In this document: positions 52,775 through 62,697 of the stretch, piece by piece
Position numbering within the stretch: position 1 is the stretch's first letter
Layout of the letters: each line of letters begins with the position of its first letter
DNA from: an uncultured Roseburia sp.
GTDB taxonomy: Bacteria > Bacillota > Clostridia > Lachnospirales > Lachnospiraceae
Direction: 5' to 3'
DNA: 64,000 nucleotides
NCBI GenBank assembly: GCA_947573605.1
Contig: CANPGM010000007.1
Location: 1-64,000, forward strand
Translations under genes and position numbers: made by a program
Notes under the pieces: model-generated
What the model saw: only the letters and a program-made list of their open reading frames with translations
The model's database searches: none
What the model was told of the DNA's origin: nothing

Positions 52775-53518
52775 ATGAGGACGGTTCACGAGGTAAGTAA
52801 ACTGACGGGCGTGAGTATACGCGCGCTGCATCATTATGACAAAATCGGGCTTTTGCCTCCGACAGAGATAACTGCGGCAGGATACCGGCTGTATGACGAT
52901 ACGGCATTGGAAAGACTGCAGTACGTCCTGCTGTTTAAAGAATTGCAGTTTCCTCTAAAGGAGATCGGAGCTATTTTGGACAGTCCCTCGTTTGACAGAA
53001 ATCGGGCGCTTGATCAGCAGATTACGCTTCTTAAGATGAAAAAAGAGCATTTGGAAAACTTAATTGACCTTGCCTGCGGAATAAAAGCGATAGGGGTGAG
53101 AAACTTGGATTTTACAGCGTTTGATACCGGAAAAATCGACGAATATGCAGAAGCGGCTAAGGCTTCCTATGGCGGAACGCCGGAATACCGTGAATTTAAA
53201 GAAAAGACAAAGGACAGAACGAAAGAGGAAGAAACACGGATTTCAGCCGCATTTATGGATATTTTTATCGAATTCGGACAGATGAAGGACTTAGGTCCCG
53301 CCGACGAAACGGTGCAGAAGCAGGTAAAGAAGCTGAAAGGGTTTATTACCGGGCATTACTATACCTGTTCCGATGAAGTGCTGTCTTCACTTGGTAAAAT
53401 GTATGCCGGAGGCGGCAGTATGACGGAAAATATTGATCGGGCCGGAGGCGAAGGAACGGCCGAATTTACAAACAGGGCAATTGCGATATATTGCAGCGGA
53501 AACTCAGACGGGATATAA
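52775..53518 (+). CDS. MerR family regulator with TipAS antibiotic-recognition domain
   Basis: A 247-residue regulator. The N-terminal winged helix (VHEVSKLTGVSIRALHHYDKIGLLPP) is a MerR DNA-binding domain, followed by a dimerisation helix (about residues 75-110) and a C-terminal TipAS-type globin-like domain (about 125-245; GFITGHYYTCSDEVLSSLGKMY). TipA-type proteins bind thiopeptides or other drugs and activate their own promoter. The gene has exactly such a promoter and no other gene in its operon. Confidence 0.9.
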   Translation: MRTVHEVSKLTGVSIRALHHYDKIGLLPPTEITAAGYRLYDDTALERLQYVLLFKELQFPLKEIGAILDSPSFDRNRALDQQITLLKMKKEHLENLIDLACGIKAIGVRNLDFTAFDTGKIDEYAEAAKASYGGTPEYREFKEKTKDRTKEEETRISAAFMDIFIEFGQMKDLGPADETVQKQVKKLKGFITGHYYTCSDEVLSSLGKMYAGGGSMTENIDRAGGEGTAEFTNRAIAIYCSGNSDGI

Positions 53519-53533
53519 AAAGAATGGTGTAAG

Positions 53534-53574
53534 AAAAGCCTGCGTCACGGTAATTACGGGTGACGCAGGCTTTT
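53534..53574 (+). terminator. intrinsic terminator of the MerR gene
   Basis: Perfect 15-bp stem AAAAGCCTGCGTCAC / GTGACGCAGGCTTTT with an 11-base loop; T-rich sequence follows. Confidence 0.88.
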
Positions 53575-53639
53575 GCCTGTTTTTGCGTTCCATAATTATT
53601 AACAAAATATAAAATCTTATTTTTTTCCGGAAATCACTG

Positions 53640-53708
53640 TTGACAAAGGAATATGTTGGTGCTATCTTAAGTACATGGATGTTAGCACTCCTAACAAATG
53701 AGTGCTAA
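53640..53708 (+). promoter_or_regulatory. heat-shock promoter with CIRCE operator
   Basis: TTGACA (53640-53645), 17-base spacer, TATCTT (53663-53668). CIRCE follows at 53682-53708: TTAGCACTC, nine bases, GAGTGCTAA, a perfect match. HrcA, encoded by the next gene, binds CIRCE to repress the operon. Confidence 0.96.
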
Positions 53709-53817
53709 TAATCAAAATCGGCGAAGTAGAAGAGCATTTCCCTTATCGGAAAAAGGCGTACGCTGATACCGGGAGAAGGGAGGCGGAAGGGCTCCGACAT
53801 AAAGCAGAGGTAATTGA

Positions 53818-54870
53818 ATGGAAGAATTTGAACTGGATGATCGGAAAACAAAAATTTTAAACGCAATTATTCGTACGTATTTAGAGACGGGCGAGCCGGT
53901 CGGTTCCAGAACGATTTCCAAGTATACCGATTTAAACTTAAGCTCCGCGACAATTCGTAACGAAATGGCAGATCTGGAGGAGCTGGGCTATATTTTACAG
54001 CCCCACACGTCGGCGGGGAGGATTCCGTCGGATAAAGGATATCGGTTTTATGTGGATCATCTGATGGAGGATAAGAACCGCGAAGTTGACGAGATGAAGC
54101 AGTTCGTAATTGAGCATACCGAGAAAATGGAACAGGTACTGCAGCAGGTTGCAAAAGTTCTTGCGGCGAATACGAATTATGCTACGATGGTGACGGCTCC
54201 TTCGTATCATCGGAACAAAGTCAAGTTTATTCAGCTTTCCAATGTCGATACGGGACAGATTCTGGCTGTTATCGTGACGGAAGGCAATATGGTAAAGAAT
54301 AAGATTATTTCCGTATCCGAACCGATCGATAACGAGACGATGTTGAAGCTGAATTTTCTGCTGAATTCGAATCTTAACGGATTGGCGCTGGAGGAAATCA
54401 ACCTAAAGACCATATCCAGGCTTAAGGAACAGGCCGGAATACACAGCGACATTGTAAGCGACGTACTCGATACATTGGCGGAGACGATGGGAGCGGACGA
54501 GGACATTCGTGTATATACAAGCGGAACGACGAATCTTTTTAAATATCCGGAGCTTTCCGACAGCGCGGAGAAGGCGAGCAAGCTGATTTCTACATTTGAA
54601 GAAAAACAGCAGCTTGCGAGTCTGGTGACAGAGAACCTGTTAAACGAGGAAAATACGGGGATTCAGGTCTATATCGGAAACGAAAGCCCGATACAGACAA
54701 TGAAGGATTGCAGCGTTGTGACGGCAACCTATGAATTAGGCGAGGGTGTTCGGGGAACGATAGGAATAGTCGGACCGAAGCGGATGGATTATGAAAAAGT
54801 TATGAATAATCTGAAAACTTTAAAAAAATCGCTGGACGGAATTTTAGACAAATCCAGAGAGGAAGTTTAA
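53818..54870 (+). CDS. hrcA: heat-inducible transcription repressor HrcA
   Basis: A 350-residue repressor that binds CIRCE and whose folding depends on GroEL in studied species. The N-terminal winged helix has LNAIIRTYLETGEPVGSRTI and LSSATIRNEMADLEELGYI; the GAF-like domain and C-terminal YELGEGVRGTIGIVGPKRMDYEKV complete it. First gene of hrcA-grpE-dnaK-dnaJ, so it represses its own operon. Confidence 0.97.
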   Translation: MEEFELDDRKTKILNAIIRTYLETGEPVGSRTISKYTDLNLSSATIRNEMADLEELGYILQPHTSAGRIPSDKGYRFYVDHLMEDKNREVDEMKQFVIEHTEKMEQVLQQVAKVLAANTNYATMVTAPSYHRNKVKFIQLSNVDTGQILAVIVTEGNMVKNKIISVSEPIDNETMLKLNFLLNSNLNGLALEEINLKTISRLKEQAGIHSDIVSDVLDTLAETMGADEDIRVYTSGTTNLFKYPELSDSAEKASKLISTFEEKQQLASLVTENLLNEENTGIQVYIGNESPIQTMKDCSVVTATYELGEGVRGTIGIVGPKRMDYEKVMNNLKTLKKSLDGILDKSREEV

Positions 54871-54941
54871 CTGATAAATGACAGGCTGCAGGCATTTTCT
54901 GTGATTGTGCAGCAGGTAGAAAATAGAAAGGTGGCATGAGA

Positions 54942-57487
<2,546 letters not shown>

Positions 57488-57546
57488 AAAAGAGCGTTTT
57501 GCGTACTTGTGAATACATGCGTCTAATGACGCAGTTTCCTATTAAG
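57488..57546 (-). repeat. dispersed repeat family 3, copy 2
   Basis: Read on the minus strand: TAGGAAACTGCGTC, ATT, AGACGCATG, then AAGTACGCAAAACGCTCTTTTT. It matches 42361-42418 in order and spacing and starts right after the dnaK stop codon. Confidence 0.65.
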
Positions 57547-57556
57547 GTAAAAAGAA

Positions 57557-57591
57557 AGAGGGTTTCGGAATTATTCGGAAACCCTCTGTTT
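57557..57591 (+). terminator. hairpin between dnaK and dnaJ
   Basis: AGAGGGTTTC pairs with GAAACCCTCT around GGAATTATTCG; only a short GTTTT follows. It may partly terminate or protect the dnaK mRNA end, lowering dnaJ expression relative to dnaK. Confidence 0.65.
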
Positions 57592-57616
57592 TAGGTCAGA
57601 AGTGAGGATAAGAGTT

Positions 57617-58792
57617 ATGGCAGAGAAAAGAGATTATTATGAGGTCTTAGGCGTCAGTAAGACAGCCGACGACGCTGAGATAAAAAAGGCATTCCGCGCG
57701 CTGGCTAAGAAATATCATCCCGATATGCATCCGGGAGATAAGGAATGCGAAGAAAAATTTAAGGAAGCGCAGGAGGCTTATGCCATCCTAAGCGATGCGG
57801 AGAAGAGAAAGCAATATGACCGGTTCGGCCATTCCGCATTTGACGGTACGGGCGGCGCAGGCGGTTTTGATTTTTCCGGCATGGATATGAGCGATATTTT
57901 CGGCGATATTTTCGGCGACTTTTTCGGCGGCGGTTCGAGAAGAAGAGGAAACGACGGGCCGATGAAGGGCTCTAATCTGCGCACCAGCGTAAGGATCAGC
58001 TTTAACGAGGCCGTGTTCGGATGTACAAAAGAAATTGAAATGGTGTTGAAAGACCAATGTAATACATGTCACGGCTCCGGGGCGAAGCCGGGAACAAGCC
58101 CGGAGACCTGTACCAAGTGCGGAGGGCGTGGAAAGGTGGTATTTACCCAGCAGTCATTTTTCGGTACGGTGCAGAATGTACAGAGCTGTCCGGATTGTAA
58201 CGGAACGGGAAAGATTGTGAAGGATAAGTGCCCGGACTGCCGTGGAACCGGTTATATTTCAAGCAAAAAGAAGATTCAGGTGACGATACCGGCCGGCATC
58301 GATAACGGACAGAGCGTGCGAATCCGCGAAAAGGGAGAGCCGGGTATAAACGGCGGACCGAGAGGGGATCTGCTCGTGGAAGTAGTGGTATCGAGACACC
58401 CGAATCTTCAGCGCCAGGATATGAATATCTATTCTACGGCGCCGATTACGTTTGCACAAGCTGCGTTGGGCGGAGAAATCCGCATCAATACGGTGGACGG
58501 AGACGTGCTTTATGAAGTAAAGCCGGGAACACAGACCGATACAAAAATCCGACTTAAAGGTAAGGGCGTTCCGTCTCTGCGGAATAAAGATGTTCGCGGC
58601 GATCACTATGTGACACTGATTGTGCAAACGCCGACGGGGCTGAATAGTGAAGCGAAGGATCTTCTGCGCCAGTTTGACGCACTGACCGGAGGTTCGTTAA
58701 ACCGTACGGGGGAAGGTCAGGAGACAACGGAAAAAGGAAAAAAGAAAAAGGGATTTATGGATAAGTTAAAAGAAACCTTTGAAGATATGTAA
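57617..58792 (+). CDS. dnaJ: molecular chaperone DnaJ (Hsp40)
   Basis: A 391-residue type I Hsp40. J-domain at residues 1-70 with HPD in [11 protein letters not shown]; Gly/Phe-rich linker (about 75-115); four CXXCXGXG zinc motifs ([32 protein letters not shown]); C-terminal substrate domains. ATG 57617 is seven bases after GAGGAT and begins the canonical [12 protein letters not shown]. Confidence 0.97.
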   Translation: MAEKRDYYEVLGVSKTADDAEIKKAFRALAKKYHPDMHPGDKECEEKFKEAQEAYAILSDAEKRKQYDRFGHSAFDGTGGAGGFDFSGMDMSDIFGDIFGDFFGGGSRRRGNDGPMKGSNLRTSVRISFNEAVFGCTKEIEMVLKDQCNTCHGSGAKPGTSPETCTKCGGRGKVVFTQQSFFGTVQNVQSCPDCNGTGKIVKDKCPDCRGTGYISSKKKIQVTIPAGIDNGQSVRIREKGEPGINGGPRGDLLVEVVVSRHPNLQRQDMNIYSTAPITFAQAALGGEIRINTVDGDVLYEVKPGTQTDTKIRLKGKGVPSLRNKDVRGDHYVTLIVQTPTGLNSEAKDLLRQFDALTGGSLNRTGEGQETTEKGKKKKGFMDKLKETFEDM

Positions 58793-58818
58793 TGATAATT
58801 TCATCTGAAGTATACAAG

Positions 58819-58867
58819 AAAAGTCCTGAAGTAAGCTTAAACAGCCGTCTTTCGGACTTTTTTATTT
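58819..58867 (+). terminator. intrinsic terminator of the hrcA-dnaJ operon
   Basis: AAAAGTCC pairs with GGACTTTT with a long loop, followed by a T-rich tract. Confidence 0.7.
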
Positions 58868-58870
58868 TGA

Positions 58871-58948
58871 CGATTTTTTGTCGCTTGAAAGCAACGCCGC
58901 AGAACACACTTTACTCTTTTCCGACCGTGTATGTCCTTGTTAAGAGAG
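58871..58948 (+). repeat. dispersed repeat family 2, copy 1 (partial)
   Basis: Contains TTGAAAGCAACGCCGCAGAACACA and CCGACCGTGTATG, then CCTTGTTAAGAGAG. The reverse complement of 61684-61762 gives the same blocks in the same order with few changes. It lies just left of the DUF4062 gene promoter. Confidence 0.75.
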
Positions 58949-58969
58949 TAATATAATACTATAAAAGTA

Positions 58970-58998
58970 TTGAGAAGGGATAGGAAAAAGTGTATAAT
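58970..58998 (+). promoter_or_regulatory. promoter of the DUF4062 gene
   Basis: TTGAGA (58970-58975), 17-base spacer, perfect TATAAT (58993-58998), 36 bases before the start codon. Confidence 0.6.
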
Positions 58999-59034
58999 TA
59001 TGTCAAATGTAATAAGATTGGGAGGATAATTTTT

Positions 59035-60105
59035 ATGAAGCCCAGAATTTTTATTAGTTCAACTTTTTATGATTTGAAATATATTAGAGAAGATCTCGCG
59101 AATTTTGTAAGATCATATAATTATGAGCCGGTTTTATTTGAAGACGGGGATATTGGGTATACTCCGGGAAGAGAATTGGATACCTCATGTTATGAGTCGA
59201 TGAGAAATTCGGATATGGTAATTCTCATTATCGGCGGCGAATACGGCAGCGCTGCAAGCGGGGAAAAGAAAGACGAATTTAAAGAATACATGTCAATTAC
59301 AAGAAATGAATTCAGGGCGGCAGTGGATTCCGGTATTCCTATTTTTGTAATGATAGATAAAAAAGTGATGACAGAATACGGCGTTTATGATGCAAATTAT
59401 AATGCGATTGAGAAAGACAACAGAGAAATGGTGTTTCCGTCAATAAAAAATATCAATGTATTCCGATTTATAAAAGAGATAAAGGGGATGATTACTCTGC
59501 CGATTCAGGAATTTGAAAAATCGTCGGATATTAAGGGATTTATCAGTAAGCAATGGGCGGATATGTTTAAAAATTACCTTACTTTTCTGCGCGGCGAGAA
59601 AGAAGATAAAAAAATTGAAAATTCCGTAAATGAGATGAAAGCATTGATACAAAAAATGAGTATTATGCTTGACAGCGTCGGAAAAAATGTGCTTACAAAA
59701 GATAATCCGAAAGAATATGAAAATGTGATTAATCAACAGGAAATGATTGAATTTTGTGATATTATTTCAGACGGATTTGATATGGAAATCAAGGATCCTG
59801 CACTGGATACAAATAATATGGATGTTCGTAAAAGCATTGTTTCTGAATTTTTAATCATATTGCAGAAAGCGCATGAAAAAAATTTATGGGTCGATTTTGA
59901 TTCAAACGATAGTGAAAAAGTGAAACATTTTTTTGAAATTTTCGAAAAGGAAAGATTTTCTATAGAAAGTATAGTTGCTAATTATACACAGAAGATAGGA
60001 AGCAAATTTCAATTACTTTGCAATCAGAACAATTTTGAGAAGATCGTCGATTTAATGATACGAAATAAATATTTTAATAACCTAACAACTATAGGAAAAA
60101 TATAA
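59035..60105 (+). CDS. DUF4062 domain protein
   Basis: A 356-residue protein. The first ~125 residues are a DUF4062 domain: it opens with KPRIFISSTFYDLKYIREDL and has YESMRNSDMVILIIGGEYG, a fold related to TIR-like domains and often found at the N-terminus of signalling or defence ATPases. The remaining part (about 150-356) is helical, with a coiled-coil-like stretch near 185-220, and is not recognised; no ATPase motif is visible. Base composition is clearly more AT-rich than the neighbouring chaperone genes, suggesting acquisition by transfer. ATG 59035 follows GGGAGGAT. Inverted repeats bracket this gene and the next two. A defence role is possible but unproven. Confidence 0.75.
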   Translation: MKPRIFISSTFYDLKYIREDLANFVRSYNYEPVLFEDGDIGYTPGRELDTSCYESMRNSDMVILIIGGEYGSAASGEKKDEFKEYMSITRNEFRAAVDSGIPIFVMIDKKVMTEYGVYDANYNAIEKDNREMVFPSIKNINVFRFIKEIKGMITLPIQEFEKSSDIKGFISKQWADMFKNYLTFLRGEKEDKKIENSVNEMKALIQKMSIMLDSVGKNVLTKDNPKEYENVINQQEMIEFCDIISDGFDMEIKDPALDTNNMDVRKSIVSEFLIILQKAHEKNLWVDFDSNDSEKVKHFFEIFEKERFSIESIVANYTQKIGSKFQLLCNQNNFEKIVDLMIRNKYFNNLTTIGKI

Positions 60106-60120
60106 TACTACAGTCTTGAT

Positions 60121-60149
60121 TTGCATAACTGTGTTTGCAACAGTATGAT
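60121..60149 (+). promoter_or_regulatory. promoter upstream of the J-domain gene
   Basis: TTGCAT (60121-60126), 17-base spacer, TATGAT (60144-60149). Further downstream ATACAA-AATG-TTGTAT (60220-60235) is a perfect 6-bp inverted repeat that may be an operator. Confidence 0.45.
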
Positions 60150-60320
60150 AATATGTAATTCTCATTACTCAACTTTATAATTACAGATAAGTTTTGTGCA
60201 ATTCGACTATTGAGTAAGCATACAAAATGTTGTATCATGTCCGTATATGGTTGTTTATTTGGTCAATATCTTGTATCGCAGCATTTTAAAATGCGGTGGT
60301 GCGGATGAGTCAGGAAGGGC

Positions 60321-60848
60321 ATGGGTGTTTATATGAGCCAGTCAGCGGTTTTGACTGAGAAACGGAGTACGGCATTTCGCCAGAGGACGTTTCAGGAAGC
60401 AGTGGAATTTGAACATAAAAGACAAAGCCTTCGTGAGGAACGAAGACGCCTTGAAGAAGAAAAGATTAAGTTTGAAACCGAAAAGAAAGAATTTTCCATA
60501 AAAAAACAGATTGAAGATCGGAGAATTGAGCAGGAAAAGCAGCTTTTTGAAATGAAATGGAAACTGTTAGAGAGCGAATTAAAAAAGCTTGCCGCCGAAA
60601 AAGAGGAGATGGAAAAGCAGCGGAAATCCTACCGCCGCACAGGGGAACAGGCAAACCGCGTGGAGAAGAGACCTTCTACGGTAGTCAGAGGCGAACTGTT
60701 TTTCTGCGGCGTAACGAGTAAGACGGCGTTAAAGAAACGTTATAAGGATTTGATTAAGATTTATCATCCGGATAATGTATGCGGAGATAAAAGCACGCTG
60801 CAGGAAATCAATAACGAGTATGAAAAATTGAAGGTGTTGTACGGCTGA
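60321..60848 (+). CDS. coiled-coil protein with C-terminal J-domain
   Basis: A 175-residue protein with an N-terminal charged coiled coil (about residues 25-105, rich in E, K and R) and a C-terminal J-like domain (about 122-175) keeping the HPD tripeptide in LIKIYHPDNVCGD. J-domains stimulate DnaK ATPase; having it at the C-terminus is the reverse of DnaJ. The start is uncertain: ATG 60321 sits two bases after AGGAAGGG and ATG 60333 fourteen bases after. It is the middle gene of the repeat-bracketed segment, with its own promoter. Confidence 0.65.
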   Translation: MGVYMSQSAVLTEKRSTAFRQRTFQEAVEFEHKRQSLREERRRLEEEKIKFETEKKEFSIKKQIEDRRIEQEKQLFEMKWKLLESELKKLAAEKEEMEKQRKSYRRTGEQANRVEKRPSTVVRGELFFCGVTSKTALKKRYKDLIKIYHPDNVCGDKSTLQEINNEYEKLKVLYG

Positions 60849-60887
60849 AAACGATCATTCATTCCAATGTCCGAATATGGAGTACAT

Positions 60888-60940
60888 AAAAAGACCTTTT
60901 CATGACGCATGTTTTAAGCTCGTCATGAAAAGGCCTTTTT
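60888..60940. terminator. bidirectional terminator between the J-domain gene and luxS
   Basis: AAAAAGACCTTTTCATGACG pairs with CGTCATGAAAAGGCCTTTTT with one mismatch and a 13-base loop. A on the left and T on the right let it work for both convergent genes. Confidence 0.88.
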
Positions 60941-61015
60941 GCGTTTTTCCCTGTTTTCAGGCTGCATCCGAAGAGAGTAGTTCAATTGCGGCGCATTCAG
61001 CGAACCCGCCGAATA

Positions 61016-61495
61016 TCAGACCGGATAAACCAGATGCTTTTCATCAATGTTTTGTAAAGTATGATTCAGAAAACGTTCTGCCAGATAATTTGCTATAGAA
61101 AGGTTCATATCCAGATAGTTGCCGCAGTCCTTTGGGCTTGCTCCCGGAACTTCGCCGCGGTAGTCCCGGATAAATTCAAACAGCTCCGTAATCAGTTCTG
61201 TAATATCTTTTGACTCGTAATCACCGGCCAGCAACAGGTAGAAGCCGGTCCGGCAGCCCATCGGTCCGAAATAAACGGTTTTTTCCCCATATGTCTTATG
61301 GTTTCTTAAAAAGGTTGCGCCGAGATGCTCAATCGTATGAACTTCCGCCGTATTCATTACGGGTTCGTCATTTGGGGAAGTCATGCGAATATCAAAGGTC
61401 GTAATGGTTTCCGCGCCGATATGGTCTTTTCTGGAAACATAAATTCCGGGTTCTAATTTGATGTGGTCAATGGTAAAGCTTGCTATTTTTTCCAT
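61016..61495 (-). CDS. luxS: S-ribosylhomocysteine lyase (autoinducer-2 synthase)
   Basis: A 159-residue metalloenzyme that cleaves S-ribosylhomocysteine to homocysteine and DPD, the AI-2 precursor. The metal site HTIEHLGATFLRNH (HXXEH) is intact and the third ligand cysteine is in PKDCGNYLDMN. Start ATG at 61495 follows AAGGAGGAATT. Single gene with its own promoter; no pfs/mtn gene is nearby. The AI-2E family permease at 209-1372 could relate to AI-2 but is distant. Confidence 0.96.
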   Translation of the reverse strand: MEKIASFTIDHIKLEPGIYVSRKDHIGAETITTFDIRMTSPNDEPVMNTAEVHTIEHLGATFLRNHKTYGEKTVYFGPMGCRTGFYLLLAGDYESKDITELITELFEFIRDYRGEVPGASPKDCGNYLDMNLSIANYLAERFLNHTLQNIDEKHLVYPV

Positions 61496-61549
61496 TGGGT
61501 AATTCCTCCTTGTATGAAGTAAACGGCAGATATACAGCTGTGCCTCCGG

Positions 61550-61590
61550 GTTTCTATAGAAACTTTAAAGCATTTTTGCATATCAGTCAA
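61550..61590 (-). promoter_or_regulatory. luxS promoter with palindrome at the start point
   Basis: On the minus strand: TTGACT (61585-61590), 17-base spacer, weak -10 TAAAGT (61562-61567). GTTTCTATAGAAAC (61550-61563) is a perfect 14-bp palindrome lying at the predicted transcription start, a likely operator. Confidence 0.5.
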
Positions 61591-61679
61591 GAGACGGAGG
61601 ACGGAAAATATGTTCTTCGCTGTTACCGCCGCTGCAGGCGCATTGTTTTTCCGATTGGAATATGATATGATTCTTTAAA

Positions 61680-61799
61680 CATGCCCTCTCCTGACAAAGG
61701 CATACACGGTCGGTAAGAGGAAATTTTGTGTTCTGCGGCGTTCCTTTCAATCGGCGAAATCTCATGGCTGCGGCGTGTGCGCCGTCAGGAGAGGGTATG
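61680..61799 (-). repeat. dispersed repeat family 2, copy 2 (complete, with terminal inverted repeats)
   Basis: A 120-base element whose ends, CATGCCCTCTCCTGAC and GTCAGGAGAGGGTATG, pair with one mismatch; GGC..ACAC and GTGT..GCC continue the stem inside. The minus strand carries AACGCCGCAGAACACA and CCGACCGTGTATG, shared with 58871-58948. It lies in the 382-base gap between luxS and the VanZ-like gene. Confidence 0.8.
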
Positions 61800-61877
61800 C
61801 AGGGACGAATATAAGGCGGTTTAGGGCGTGATGTGTGTGTCAGGCACAGGCTTACAGAGAAGAAAGGACGCACAGGC

Positions 61878-62426
61878 ATGATTTATTATATAAAAAGACT
61901 TCTGATAATTATTATACTGATATTGCCGTTTTATCTGCTGATTCGCAGACCCGTTCGGCGCGGAGGAAAACGCGAAATTGCACTGGCGACCTTTTTTCTT
62001 TTTATGGCGGGACTGCTTGTTTTAACGCTGGAGGGTACTTATTCTTCTCCGGCTGACATGTTTTTGAATGCGTCCCGGCGGATACGAACGGGAGAGATGA
62101 TAAATCCGATTCCGTTTCAGACCATCCGCGTCTGTATCGAAAACTTTGAATGGGACAAATTTCTTATCAATATTGTCGGAAACATAGTAATGTTTCTGCC
62201 CTGGGGATTCGGACTTGCGCTTTTATGGAAAAAGAATCAGTCTTTAAAGCGTGCAATGTTTTTTTCCTTCCTGCTTCCTGCGTTTATTGAGTCTTTCCAG
62301 CTTTTTATCAACAGACATGTGGACGTTGACGATTTGATTTTGAATTTTTTGGGAGGCGTAACGGGCGCCGTTCTTTATTTTGCAATGAGAAAAAAATTTC
62401 CGGCGTTAAAGGAGTTTGCGGAGTGA
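61878..62426 (+). CDS. VanZ family membrane protein
   Basis: A 182-residue membrane protein with about four hydrophobic spans. The VanZ-type signature lies in NIVGNIVMFLPWGFGLALL and AFIESFQLFINRHVDVDDLILNFLG near the C-terminus. VanZ gives low teicoplanin resistance in enterococci, but most chromosomal homologues have unknown roles; no other van genes are present. ATG 61878 is preferred to in-frame starts at 61833 because it begins at the first membrane span and follows AAAGGA. Confidence 0.85.
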   Translation: MIYYIKRLLIIIILILPFYLLIRRPVRRGGKREIALATFFLFMAGLLVLTLEGTYSSPADMFLNASRRIRTGEMINPIPFQTIRVCIENFEWDKFLINIVGNIVMFLPWGFGLALLWKKNQSLKRAMFFSFLLPAFIESFQLFINRHVDVDDLILNFLGGVTGAVLYFAMRKKFPALKEFAE

Positions 62427-62428
62427 AA

Positions 62429-62474
62429 CTGTGCCGAATAAAAAGACGCCGGGATTGCAATACAAACGGCACAG
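62429..62474 (+). other. hairpin after the VanZ-like gene
   Basis: CTGTGCCG (62429-62436) and CGGCACAG (62467-62474) form a perfect 8-bp stem; no T-run follows. The rest of the 271-base gap to prmA shows only the promoter listed next. Confidence 0.4.
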
Positions 62475-62552
62475 GACGCTCAAAAGAAAAATCAAAGCGG
62501 TTAGGCGGTGGTTTTTACCGGATATACTGATTGTAAGTTCGTAATGAAAAAT

Positions 62553-62581
62553 TTGCATATCGTTCCATAATGTGATAAGAT
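62553..62581 (+). promoter_or_regulatory. promoter of prmA-rsmE
   Basis: TTGCAT (62553-62558), 17-base spacer, TAAGAT (62576-62581). Confidence 0.55.
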
Positions 62582-62697
62582 ATTTTGAATATGAGTTTAT
62601 TTGGCGAAACGAGACCGTCTTCTTAATCAGGATCTGTGGCGGATAGGATGGACAGGCCGTCGTTTCGGATAATGAAACAGGCAGGAGGCTTTCATTT

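Noticed and set aside
61878-62426. Glycopeptide resistance locus
   Set aside because: Only a VanZ-like gene is present; there are no vanHAX, vanRS or vanY genes nearby.
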